A stretch of DNA of 64,000 nucleotides from Butyrivibrio sp. (GTDB lineage Bacteria > Bacillota > Clostridia > Lachnospirales > Lachnospiraceae): the NCBI GenBank assembly GCA_017470505.1, contig JAFUYO010000053.1, positions 1 through 64,000 of the forward strand, read 5' to 3'. Made by a program: the position numbers and the translations under genes. Position 1 is the first letter of the stretch; the number at the start of each line of letters is the position of its first letter. The notes under the pieces were generated by a model. That model had not been told where the DNA came from. It saw nothing but the letters and a program-made list of their open reading frames with translations, and ran no database searches. This document shows, piece after piece, positions 16,430-23,702 of the stretch.

Positions 16430-16567
16430 GGGGCTGAAAAAAGATGTCCATCTCTCGCAGGGCCTTGGTGCTCGTCGGTACTTATGCTGCGTTTTTGCAA
16501 CATTAGTACCGCTACGAAGCACCATGGAGCGAGAGCGTCCCAAGAAGATGGACGCTTTTTCAGCCCC
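16430..16567 (-). other. Long imperfect hairpin between binding protein and permease genes
   Basis: Successive complementary blocks form one extended stem of nearly 140 bases: GGGGCTGAAAAA (16430-16441) with TTTTTCAGCCCC (16556-16567), GTCCATCT with AGATGGAC, TTGGTGCT with AGCACCA, and CGGTACT with AGTACCG near the loop. It lies between the binding protein stop and the permease start. Such hairpins often protect the upstream message or dampen read-through, giving more binding protein than membrane parts (inference). It could also be a palindromic repeat element. Confidence 0.65.
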
Positions 16568-16590
16568 GGACTAACCCCTGAATTATACCT

Positions 16591-18003
16591 TTACTCGCCG
16601 GGGGTGTAGTGGTCGAGCACGTCGATCCAGCTGCCTACGGAGAAGGATACCTCCGAGCAGTATACGGGATCCTCGAGCACGAGCTCGCCGTCTGTTGTCC
16701 ACCATTCATAGCCGCGGTCGTTCTTTGCGGGGAACTCATCTCCGCCGCCCTGTGAGTGGTGGTAGGTTGCCTCGATTGCCTCAGCAACTTTAGGGTTGGA
16801 TGAATATCCGCCCATGTCCTTGCCCCATGCATCAAATCCCTGCTCTGTGCAGGTCATGTATGCGATGAATGCGCAGGCTGTCCAGGGAAGAGGACTGTTC
16901 TTGGTCAGGAACAGGTAATGGCAGTAGCCGTATCCGCCGATTCCTGTGTAGCCGTCTGTGTAAGCTGCTACGTTGATATTATTGACAGAAACGGAAGCTG
17001 ACTCCTCAACCGAGCGGAGCTTGGAGTAAACAAGGAGGCCTGCCTGATCCTTGGCTGAAGCATCTACAAGAGTGTTGCAGATAGGGCCGTCATCGGTCTG
17101 CTCGTTGTAGTTGTTGACCCAGAGCTTGATCCATGCAAGTGCATATGCGCCGTTTGCGCTAAGTCCAAGGTCTGTAGCATCGGACTGCATAGCCTGAATA
17201 GTAGGCTCGAAGTATGCCTTCTTTGTATCGTCTAGCTTGTCATACGCTTCCTTGAGCCATGTTGCGTACTTGTCCTCTGTTAGCATCATCAGGAAGTTCT
17301 TTCCTACGATCTCGGAATCAACGCCCATGAAAAGAGGATGTGCACCGTCATATACGAAATCCCAGCAGTTTGTGTATGTTGCGCTTCCTGTGTTGTTGTA
17401 CATGAACACCTTGTTCAGGGTCTGCAGAGGAAGGAAGCCTGTGTAGGCATCAGCTGTTGTTCCGTTGGCATCTGCCCACTCCTTGGGAACGAAGGTCTTC
17501 AAAATGTCTGTGTCGACCATCTTTGACTGGATCTGATTTCCGTCCTGGATGAGGGTCATTGCAAAAGTTCCCTCGCTCTTAAGTGAGTCTGATGTGAGCT
17601 GCTCGAAGATCTTGTTGTTCTTGGGCTGCTGCCACTCAAACTCCATTGAATATGAAGGGTCGATTGTCTGCAGATACTCGATAAATACGGGGAGAGCTGA
17701 CTTGCCGCGGCTACTGTTTCCTACGCCGTAGAAGGTCTTTCCGTTTGACTCCTCGATTGCCTTGGCTGCGAGCTCCTCCATTGTCATGGTCTCAGCCTCT
17801 GCGATGATGGCGTCGATCCCTGTGAGGTTTTCTGCAGGAGCTGCGCTTTCTGCTGCGGGAGCCTCGGCCTGTGCTGAATCTGTCCCTGCGCTCTGTGTCC
17901 CTGCCGTCTGTGTTGTTCCTGTCCCTGCGCTGCCGCCACACCCTGCAAGAGCAGTAACTACCATTGTGAATGCCAATACTGTCGATAAAACTTTCTTTTT
18001 CAC
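16591..18003 (-). CDS. Extracellular solute-binding lipoprotein of the ABC transporter
   Basis: A 470-residue protein with a type II signal peptide (lysines 2-4, hydrophobic to 18, lipobox LAGC with Cys22), then a Thr/Ala/Gly-rich linker to about 60, then a family-1-type solute-binding fold. Mature protein would be anchored to the outer face of the membrane and deliver solute to the permease encoded next. It starts with GTG after AAAGGAGG. The transport operon is preceded by a YesM/YesN-type sensor pair and a second binding lipoprotein, which probably control it. The ligand is unknown; the fused permease suggests an oxyanion, iron complex or phosphorylated compound rather than a simple sugar. 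Confidence 0.9.
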   Translation of the reverse strand: MKKKVLSTVLAFTMVVTALAGCGGSAGTGTTQTAGTQSAGTDSAQAEAPAAESAAPAENLTGIDAIIAEAETMTMEELAAKAIEESNGKTFYGVGNSSRGKSALPVFIEYLQTIDPSYSMEFEWQQPKNNKIFEQLTSDSLKSEGTFAMTLIQDGNQIQSKMVDTDILKTFVPKEWADANGTTADAYTGFLPLQTLNKVFMYNNTGSATYTNCWDFVYDGAHPLFMGVDSEIVGKNFLMMLTEDKYATWLKEAYDKLDDTKKAYFEPTIQAMQSDATDLGLSANGAYALAWIKLWVNNYNEQTDDGPICNTLVDASAKDQAGLLVYSKLRSVEESASVSVNNINVAAYTDGYTGIGGYGYCHYLFLTKNSPLPWTACAFIAYMTCTEQGFDAWGKDMGGYSSNPKVAEAIEATYHHSQGGGDEFPAKNDRGYEWWTTDGELVLEDPVYCSEVSFSVGSWIDVLDHYTPGE

Positions 18004-18029
18004 GTTGTTTCCTCCTTTTTACATTCGCC

Positions 18030-18085
18030 CGCGGGCAAAAGAAAAATGTACTCACGGGCAGTTCTTTGCTGTATGAGTACATTTT
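18030..18085 (-). terminator. Terminator or attenuator hairpin before the ABC operon
   Basis: AAAATGTACTCA (18043-18054) and TGAGTACATTTT (18074-18085) form a perfect 12-bp stem. On the minus strand it is followed by TTTTTCTTTT, a rho-independent signal. A perfect GCCCGCGGGC palindrome (18027-18036) follows and could form an alternative pairing with TGCCCGT in the loop. It can end the sensor operon or act as an attenuator in the leader of the binding protein gene. No clear promoter is seen in 18086-18206. Confidence 0.65.
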
Positions 18086-18206
18086 ATTTTTATTTTATAA
18101 ATTTTTTGAGATGGTAATTCTGACTTTATTTGTAATATTTTGATAAATACATAACCAAATCCTCGCGTTTCCTCGTCTTGGTTCGTCCAACGTCCCAACT
18201 CCCCTT

Positions 18207-18971
18207 TCACTCCAGCCCCTTCGCCTGGTACTCGGACGGTGTTCTGCCGGCGAGTTTTTTAAACGTGTTTGAGAAGTATGCTATATCCTGGTATCCCACC
18301 TTGTCTGCCACCTCGTAGACCTTGACGTTGATGTCCTTCAGAAAGTCCATCGCACGCCTTACGCGGTAGCGCGTCAGGTAGTTGTTAATGCTCAGGCCCG
18401 TCTCGGACTTAAAGAGCCTCGAGATGTGCCCCTCGCTGACAGCCATCGACTCAGCAAGGCTCCCCACAGAAAAGCCCGGGTCGTTGTAGTGCTCCTCGAT
18501 AAATGCAATCGCGCTCTGTATGTACCTGTTCTCCACTTCCTCTTTTTTCTTCAGAGGGATCAGCTCCTCCTCGAGCCTGCTGTTTTGCGCGGAGGCATTG
18601 GGGTGAAGGTGAAGGAGCCTCTGTATCGCTCCCTCGAGCTCGCCGTCCCTGAAGGGCTTTAGGAGATAGTCCGAGACACCTATGCGCACCGCCTTCCTCG
18701 CGTACTCAAACTCGTTATAGGCTGTCAGAAAAATAACCTTTGTCCCCGGGTACTTCTCTATGAGTTTCTCGGCGAGCTCTATCCCGTCCATCTTCGGCAT
18801 ACGGATGTCTGAGATCACAAGGTCCGGCCGCACGCTCTCAGCAATCTCCAGAGCTTCCACGCCGTTTGATGCCTCACCGACAACCTCGCACCCGATCAGC
18901 GCCCAGTCGGTCTCCGACCTTATTCCCATGCGTACATATTTTTCATCATCGACTATCAGAACAGATGTCAT
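18207..18971 (-). CDS. YesN-type response regulator (receiver plus AraC HTH)
   Basis: A 254-residue regulator. The receiver domain (1-120) has acidic residues Asp8/Asp9, phospho-acceptor Asp55 in VISDIRMPKMDG and Lys105 in LLKPF. The C-terminal AraC-type domain (about 152-252) has two helix-turn-helix units, including VGSLAESMAVSEGHISRLFK and KVGYQDIAYFSNTFKKLAG. It is encoded 13 bp after the YesM-type kinase. It lies immediately upstream of the transport operon, whose promoter region is its most likely target. Confidence 0.95.
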   Translation of the reverse strand: MTSVLIVDDEKYVRMGIRSETDWALIGCEVVGEASNGVEALEIAESVRPDLVISDIRMPKMDGIELAEKLIEKYPGTKVIFLTAYNEFEYARKAVRIGVSDYLLKPFRDGELEGAIQRLLHLHPNASAQNSRLEEELIPLKKKEEVENRYIQSAIAFIEEHYNDPGFSVGSLAESMAVSEGHISRLFKSETGLSINNYLTRYRVRRAMDFLKDINVKVYEVADKVGYQDIAYFSNTFKKLAGRTPSEYQAKGLE

Positions 18972-18984
18972 ATAAATCCCCCAA

Positions 18985-20745
18985 TTATGTGAGACGCTTT
19001 AGCTGCATCTCATCAGCACTCATCCTTATAGAATTAGCTTCCGCACTGCTCTCCTCGGAGTAGGGCAGAGTAACTATCATGACCGTGCCGCCTGTCGTCG
19101 GTCGGAAGGCCATGACCCCGTACTCGCGGCCATAGTAGATGCGGATTATCGTGTTCACATTGTTCAGCCCAAGGTGTCCCTTCAGCGTCGCCACATCGTC
19201 GTTATTCAGGGCATTCATCATCTCATCGCTGATGCCCTTGCCATCGTCCTGTATGGATATTTTCAAAAGATCTTTTCCATCCGACCTCTCCCTGACTGCG
19301 GCGATATAGATGTGCCCGCTCTCGGACTCGTTCATTCCATGGATTATGGCGTTCTCAACGATAGGCTGCAGGATGAGCTTTGGTATCACCGCTTCCCTCA
19401 CTTCATCCGGAACATCTACTGTGAGGTCAAACCTGTCGTCGAACCTTATTTTCTGTATCTCGCAGTAGTTCTGCACAAGCTCAAGCTCCTTTTTGAGCTT
19501 GCAGAACTGCTTCTCTGAGATGCTGGTCCTCAAAATCCCCGCAAGGGATGCCGACATCGTAGCAACCTCCGGGACGCCGCCTGCCTTGGCAGCCCACTTG
19601 ATGGTATCGAGCGTGTTGTATAGAAAGTGCGGGTTCAACTGCGCCTGCATCATCTCTATCCTGGTCTCGTTGAGTGTCCTCTCCGCCTGGACCTGTTCCT
19701 CCATTGTCGCTTTCAATTGCGAAGTCATCTTGTTAAAGCCCACCGCAAGCTGCTCGAACTCATCCTCCCTGCCTAGCTCAATCTTGGCATCAAAATCGCC
19801 CTTCCTGAAACGCCTCATGCCCTCGGCGAGCCTCTTTAAGGGTCTGAACACATAGTTACTCATCGCGTTTGCAACGATCAGGCACACAATTGCGCTGAAT
19901 ATGGCGAGGGGAATTATAATCTGATATCCCGCCCTCACACTCGTCTCATCGATTGCGGGAGGCGTTATGTAGATCGACAAAAGTCCGGTATCCCCTAATT
20001 CGCTTATATAGATATTCCCCTTTAGGTCCTCGTTATAGGGCCTTCCGGAAAAGAGATTTTCCCTTATCCCGTCAAGGTACCCGCTCATGTTTGTACTCCC
20101 CAGCACAAAGAACGGTCTGAAGTACTTTCCTGTGATCATGAAGGCGTCCTTTGCGTTTATGAGGGGCTCGAGCTGACTCTTTAATCTGTCCTGCTCGATA
20201 CGGACGACCGCATAGCCCACGCCCTCATCTCCCTTTATCTGCCTGGCCGCGAGGAGGGGCGCCTTGTCCCCTCTCACGCCCGGGTCCGGGGAAAAGACTG
20301 TTCTGCCCTCATTTTCCGCGGCGCTCCAAAGGACAGAGTAGTACTCAGGAAGCGACGATGACTTATAGCCGCTCCTCGTGCTGTAAATGCACTGCCCGCC
20401 GCTGTATATGTCGACCACCGCAAACTCCCTGATTCCCTGGGTTTCCTCGTACAGCGCCGAATATATATTAAGTGAGTTCTTCCTTCCTCCGGAAAAGACA
20501 TCCCGGAGCACTTCATTTTCAGATATTCCAAGGAGCGCATCGTCGACGCTGCCAAGGAGGGATAAAAGCATTTCTTTTACCTGCGCCTCCTGATAGGCGT
20601 CCTGCCTCTCGTAGTCGGCCTTCACTCTCGCCTGAAAGCCGCGCACGGTTATTATTCCTCCGACAATGACCAGAAAGAGAGTTACCGCAAGAAAGGCGAT
20701 GAACATCTGTCTCTTGAAGGACTGTCTGACAAAATGCATCTTCAC
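18985..20745 (-). CDS. YesM-type sensor histidine kinase
   Basis: A 586-residue kinase with transmembrane helices at about 13-33 and 275-297 enclosing a sensor domain of about 240 residues, then HAMP (about 298-350). The His_kinase domain has His373 in QLNPHFLYNTLDTIKW, the N box ILQPIVENAIIHG (458-470) and the ATP-lid motif QDDGKGIS (499-506). This is the standard partner of YesN/AraC regulators. It starts with GTG overlapping the stop of the binding lipoprotein gene by 3 bp; an ATG two codons later is also well placed after GGAGG. Coupled translation suggests that lipoprotein and kinase work as one sensor complex. Confidence 0.95.
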   Translation of the reverse strand: MKMHFVRQSFKRQMFIAFLAVTLFLVIVGGIITVRGFQARVKADYERQDAYQEAQVKEMLLSLLGSVDDALLGISENEVLRDVFSGGRKNSLNIYSALYEETQGIREFAVVDIYSGGQCIYSTRSGYKSSSLPEYYSVLWSAAENEGRTVFSPDPGVRGDKAPLLAARQIKGDEGVGYAVVRIEQDRLKSQLEPLINAKDAFMITGKYFRPFFVLGSTNMSGYLDGIRENLFSGRPYNEDLKGNIYISELGDTGLLSIYITPPAIDETSVRAGYQIIIPLAIFSAIVCLIVANAMSNYVFRPLKRLAEGMRRFRKGDFDAKIELGREDEFEQLAVGFNKMTSQLKATMEEQVQAERTLNETRIEMMQAQLNPHFLYNTLDTIKWAAKAGGVPEVATMSASLAGILRTSISEKQFCKLKKELELVQNYCEIQKIRFDDRFDLTVDVPDEVREAVIPKLILQPIVENAIIHGMNESESGHIYIAAVRERSDGKDLLKISIQDDGKGISDEMMNALNNDDVATLKGHLGLNNVNTIIRIYYGREYGVMAFRPTTGGTVMIVTLPYSEESSAEANSIRMSADEMQLKRLT

Positions 20746-21836
20746 TCCCCCTCCCTGCCAGTCTTTTCATCCCAGATGAGAAAGACTTCTTCCATCGAAG
20801 AAGAGGACTCCTTCAGGTCAAAGTCCATCCGCTTCATCACTCCGTATCCTGTGTGCGCGATATCTGTCCTCACTGACCTTCTGTAGAAATTTTCCTCCAC
20901 GTATCTCTGGGTGTCATAGCCGACAACAAAATCTATGAATCTGCCTGCATTGTAGCTGTGGGGCGCGTTTTTTACTATGGCGACGCCGTCTGGCACTGCG
21001 CTGGTCCCGTCTGAGGGGTAGAGCATCGATATGTCTCCCCCCTGCTCCATTGCCTTTCTGGCCGTCTCCTCCAGGGTGATCCCGATGAGAAATTCGCCGT
21101 CCGATACCTTTGGTATGACGTTTCCAGATGATGTGAGGATGCGGCCACCAAGCTGCGCGACAAACCTTTCAACAAGAGTATCCGGCGTCTCGTCAAAGAG
21201 CTGGCTCATGGTCGATAATATCGTGTAGCTGGTCCCCGAGTTGTGGATGTCTGCAAAGGCAATCTGCCCCTTCCACCTCTCGTCGAACAGCTCCTCCCAG
21301 CTCTTTGGAACCTCAGAGTAGGACACGAGCTTTTTGTTGTAGACAAATACGATCGGAAGCTCGGTGAACGCAGTAAAGAGGTTGTCAGGATCGACATAGG
21401 CTGCGTCGATCACATCCTTCTCCTTGGCTTCAAACGGCATGAAAAGATCTTTTGAAGCCTCGTAGCTCTCGATACCGCCACCGAACATGATGTCGCACCC
21501 CGAGTCAGGCATCACCTGCCTCACCTCGTCAAACATCTGCGTCGTTCCTCCTGTGTGGAGCTCGACCCAGATGCCGGTTCTCTCCTCAAACTCGCGGATA
21601 ATGGGCATGTACACCTCCTCCTTGTGGGAGGTGTAGACGATGAGCTGGCGATCGCCTGGGACAGCATACTTTTCAGATAAACTCTCTATATCCTGCTGCC
21701 TTGCCGACCCCCGGCACGATGAAAGCAGAAGCATCACTGCTCCTGCCATAATAATCGTCAGTATTCTTCTGTATATATCTCTCCTGAATCTCTTTGTCAT
21801 CATATGATCCGGCCCGCACATGACAGGGAAAGTCAT
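20742..21836 (-). CDS. PgtC-like solute-binding lipoprotein, likely sensory partner of the kinase
   Basis: A 364-residue binding protein with a positively charged N-terminus, a hydrophobic stretch (24-39) and lipobox LLSSC with Cys41. A periplasmic-binding fold of the ferric/phosphoglycerate type follows, starting LIVYTSHKEEVYMPIIREFE. It sits in one transcript with YesM and YesN, apart from the transporter's own binding protein. The gene arrangement parallels the Pgt system of Salmonella, where PgtC with PgtB and PgtA controls phosphoglycerate uptake. I infer that it presents ligand to the kinase. The start is uncertain: ATG 21836 has no strong ribosome site, and ATGs at 21803 and 21800 are alternatives. 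Confidence 0.87.
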   Translation of the reverse strand: MTFPVMCGPDHMMTKRFRRDIYRRILTIIMAGAVMLLLSSCRGSARQQDIESLSEKYAVPGDRQLIVYTSHKEEVYMPIIREFEERTGIWVELHTGGTTQMFDEVRQVMPDSGCDIMFGGGIESYEASKDLFMPFEAKEKDVIDAAYVDPDNLFTAFTELPIVFVYNKKLVSYSEVPKSWEELFDERWKGQIAFADIHNSGTSYTILSTMSQLFDETPDTLVERFVAQLGGRILTSSGNVIPKVSDGEFLIGITLEETARKAMEQGGDISMLYPSDGTSAVPDGVAIVKNAPHSYNAGRFIDFVVGYDTQRYVEENFYRRSVRTDIAHTGYGVMKRMDFDLKESSSSMEEVFLIWDEKTGREGE

Positions 21837-21848
21837 TTTTATCAGGTA

Positions 21849-23438
21849 TCACTCTCTGGCAGCCTTCATCTCCTGCTTTCTTCTGTACATGGCTTCGTCC
21901 GCTCTCCTGAACACGTCATCCACAGTGTGGTCTTTGGAACGGTCAAAGAGCGCAACTCCTATGGCTGCAGAGATCCTCTCCCACGGCTCTAAGGTCGTGT
22001 CGTTGTAGATTCTGTCTATCTCAGCGTTAAAAGTTTTTTCAAGCTCAGAAGCGTTTTCGTAATCAACGTTCTTCAGGATTACCGCGAACTCATCGCCGCC
22101 GATCCTGTATACAGGCGAGTGTACATAGATATCACAAACCAGGTCACAGAGCTTTTTAATAGAGATATTGCCCTTGTCATGGCCGTACCTGTCATTGGTC
22201 TTTTTGAGGAAGTTGAGATCTATCATCGCGATGCCGAACCTGTCAAGGCCGGAAGACAGCTCACCTCCCAGTCTTTCTATCTCATTGTCGTAGGCGGTCT
22301 TGTTCCTTATGCCCGTCAGTGAATCCCTGTTGGCCAGGTCATGAAGGTCTTTGGCGTACTGCCTGGTCTCAGTCAGCTCTCTTGTGGTGTTCACAAGGTT
22401 CTTCATGTAATGGTCGAGCTCGAGTATCATTGCCGCCGTCTGGTTCGCCAGTGAGGATATCTCATCTCTTGTGTTGACGTCATATTCGATGACCTCAGCA
22501 ATCTCAGGATTCTTGCTGACGGTGTACTGCTTGACGCTCGACACGAGATTTTCGAGCTTCTTGATATATTTTCTTTCGATAAAAATAAGGAGAATGATAA
22601 CACCAATGATCAGGATCACACCTATACCAAGCGATAATCTGATCGCGTTACTTAAAATCCTTCTGTTGACCGTTGCGATATCAAAGTCTATCGCAATCAG
22701 CCCAAGCTTTTTCCCGTCCTTGATAAGAGGCCGGTAATAGCCGTAGGTCTGTCCAAACTCATTGTCAAACTTCTCAAATTCGTTTATGGACTTTCCTGCC
22801 TCCCAGACCTTCCACATCACGGGAAGCCTTGCGGGATCCTCGTAAATATAATACCCAAGATCTATATTTTTCTCGTCGTTCTCTCTTCCCTCACGCACAG
22901 CGTCTATCACGTAGTACATATAGTAGGGTTCGGAGCCCGGAACGATGTAGTAGGTGTATACCGCGTTAAAGCTGTCCCTCGCATTTTCAAAGATAGTCAG
23001 ACACTTCTCCTGAACATACACTGCCCTGGCATTTTTCAGCTCGTCGGTCATCTCGTCGAACTTGATATCCACTCCGTATGCCATGTTCGGGTATGTTTTC
23101 TCAAACAGGCTCTGAAAGCGCTGCCTGGCTGGCTCGTAGTTGCCGTCATAGTCGATCGGGACATTGATCTCATCCCTGTGCTCGATCAGGTACTTCTGGT
23201 GACTCTCGATATTGAGAGCTTCCTCAGAGATAAGGACAGAGAGATAATCCGCAGCATTTCTGGTCTGATCCTGTATAAGGTTCTTGTAGCTGAGCGACTG
23301 GAAAAAATATGTCGCCACACCGCACAGAACCAGTGCAGCCAGCGTAAAGACCGCAAATATAGCGCCAAATTTAAAAATCAGACTGTCGGTTTTTTTGTTT
23401 GTAAGAATTTCCTGCCCGTTAAGCTTGTCTTTTTCCAT
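21849..23438 (-). CDS. Membrane-bound GGDEF protein (probable diguanylate cyclase)
   Basis: A 529-residue protein with transmembrane helices at about 21-46 and 266-287, an extracellular sensor of about 215 residues between them, a linker with helical character and a GGDEF domain (about 360-525). The active-site motif is intact: GGDEF at 447-451 in YRIGGDEFAVIL, preceded by DLNFLKKTNDRYGHDKGN. No RxxD inhibitory site is visible. The start is placed at ATG 23438 because a TATAAT box at 23498-23493 would make the further-upstream ATG at 23486 leaderless. The gene lies 12 bp before the PgtC-like gene, so c-di-GMP synthesis may be cotranscribed with the solute sensor. Confidence 0.88.
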   Translation of the reverse strand: MEKDKLNGQEILTNKKTDSLIFKFGAIFAVFTLAALVLCGVATYFFQSLSYKNLIQDQTRNAADYLSVLISEEALNIESHQKYLIEHRDEINVPIDYDGNYEPARQRFQSLFEKTYPNMAYGVDIKFDEMTDELKNARAVYVQEKCLTIFENARDSFNAVYTYYIVPGSEPYYMYYVIDAVREGRENDEKNIDLGYYIYEDPARLPVMWKVWEAGKSINEFEKFDNEFGQTYGYYRPLIKDGKKLGLIAIDFDIATVNRRILSNAIRLSLGIGVILIIGVIILLIFIERKYIKKLENLVSSVKQYTVSKNPEIAEVIEYDVNTRDEISSLANQTAAMILELDHYMKNLVNTTRELTETRQYAKDLHDLANRDSLTGIRNKTAYDNEIERLGGELSSGLDRFGIAMIDLNFLKKTNDRYGHDKGNISIKKLCDLVCDIYVHSPVYRIGGDEFAVILKNVDYENASELEKTFNAEIDRIYNDTTLEPWERISAAIGVALFDRSKDHTVDDVFRRADEAMYRRKQEMKAARE

Positions 23439-23492
23439 CTGCACTCTACCGCTCCCGCATACGAAATCTTGTAATGATTCTACCATAGAGTA

Positions 23493-23498
23493 ATTATA
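23493..23498 (-). promoter_or_regulatory. Possible -10 box of the GGDEF-sensor operon
   Basis: TATAAT on the minus strand, 54 bp upstream of the chosen GGDEF start. No good -35 is seen 16-18 bp further upstream, so the assignment is tentative. Confidence 0.4.
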
Positions 23499-23556
23499 CT
23501 GTGCACCCTTACAGGCTTGATTTTATATTAACTTTATGATACTATAATAAACGCTT

Positions 23557-23630
23557 GTTCTCGTAGCTCAGCTGGATAGAGCGCGCGCCTCCTAAGCGTG
23601 AGGTCGGAGGTTCAAATCCTCTCGGGAACG
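23557..23630 (+). tRNA. tRNA-Arg (anticodon CCT)
   Basis: A 74-base cloverleaf. Acceptor GTTCTCG (23557-23563) pairs with CGGGAAC (23623-23629), with one T-G pair and discriminator G23630. The D arm contains AGCTCAGCTGGATAGAGC. The anticodon stem encloses CTCCTAA, giving anticodon CCT, which reads AGG. The T arm contains GGTTCAAATCC. No CCA is encoded. AT-rich sequence with TATAAT lies just upstream at 23543-23548, and a terminator follows directly. Confidence 0.96.
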
Positions 23631-23634
23631 CTGT

Positions 23635-23664
23635 GAGGAGCCTGCTTAGGCTCCTCATTTTTTA
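23635..23664 (+). terminator. Terminator of tRNA-Arg
   Basis: GAGGAGCC (23635-23642) and GGCTCCTC (23649-23656) form an 8-bp GC-rich stem with a 6-base loop, followed by ATTTTTTA. It begins 4 bases after the tRNA. Confidence 0.92.
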
Positions 23665-23702
23665 TGCGATCTTTACCGGTTTCTTTTTTACATTTCCGTA
23701 TC

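Noticed and set aside
23486-23486. Upstream start of the membrane GGDEF protein
   Set aside because: It has no ribosome site and a TATAAT box lies 7 bp before it, so it would be essentially leaderless; the ATG at 23438 gives a normal N-terminus before the first helix.
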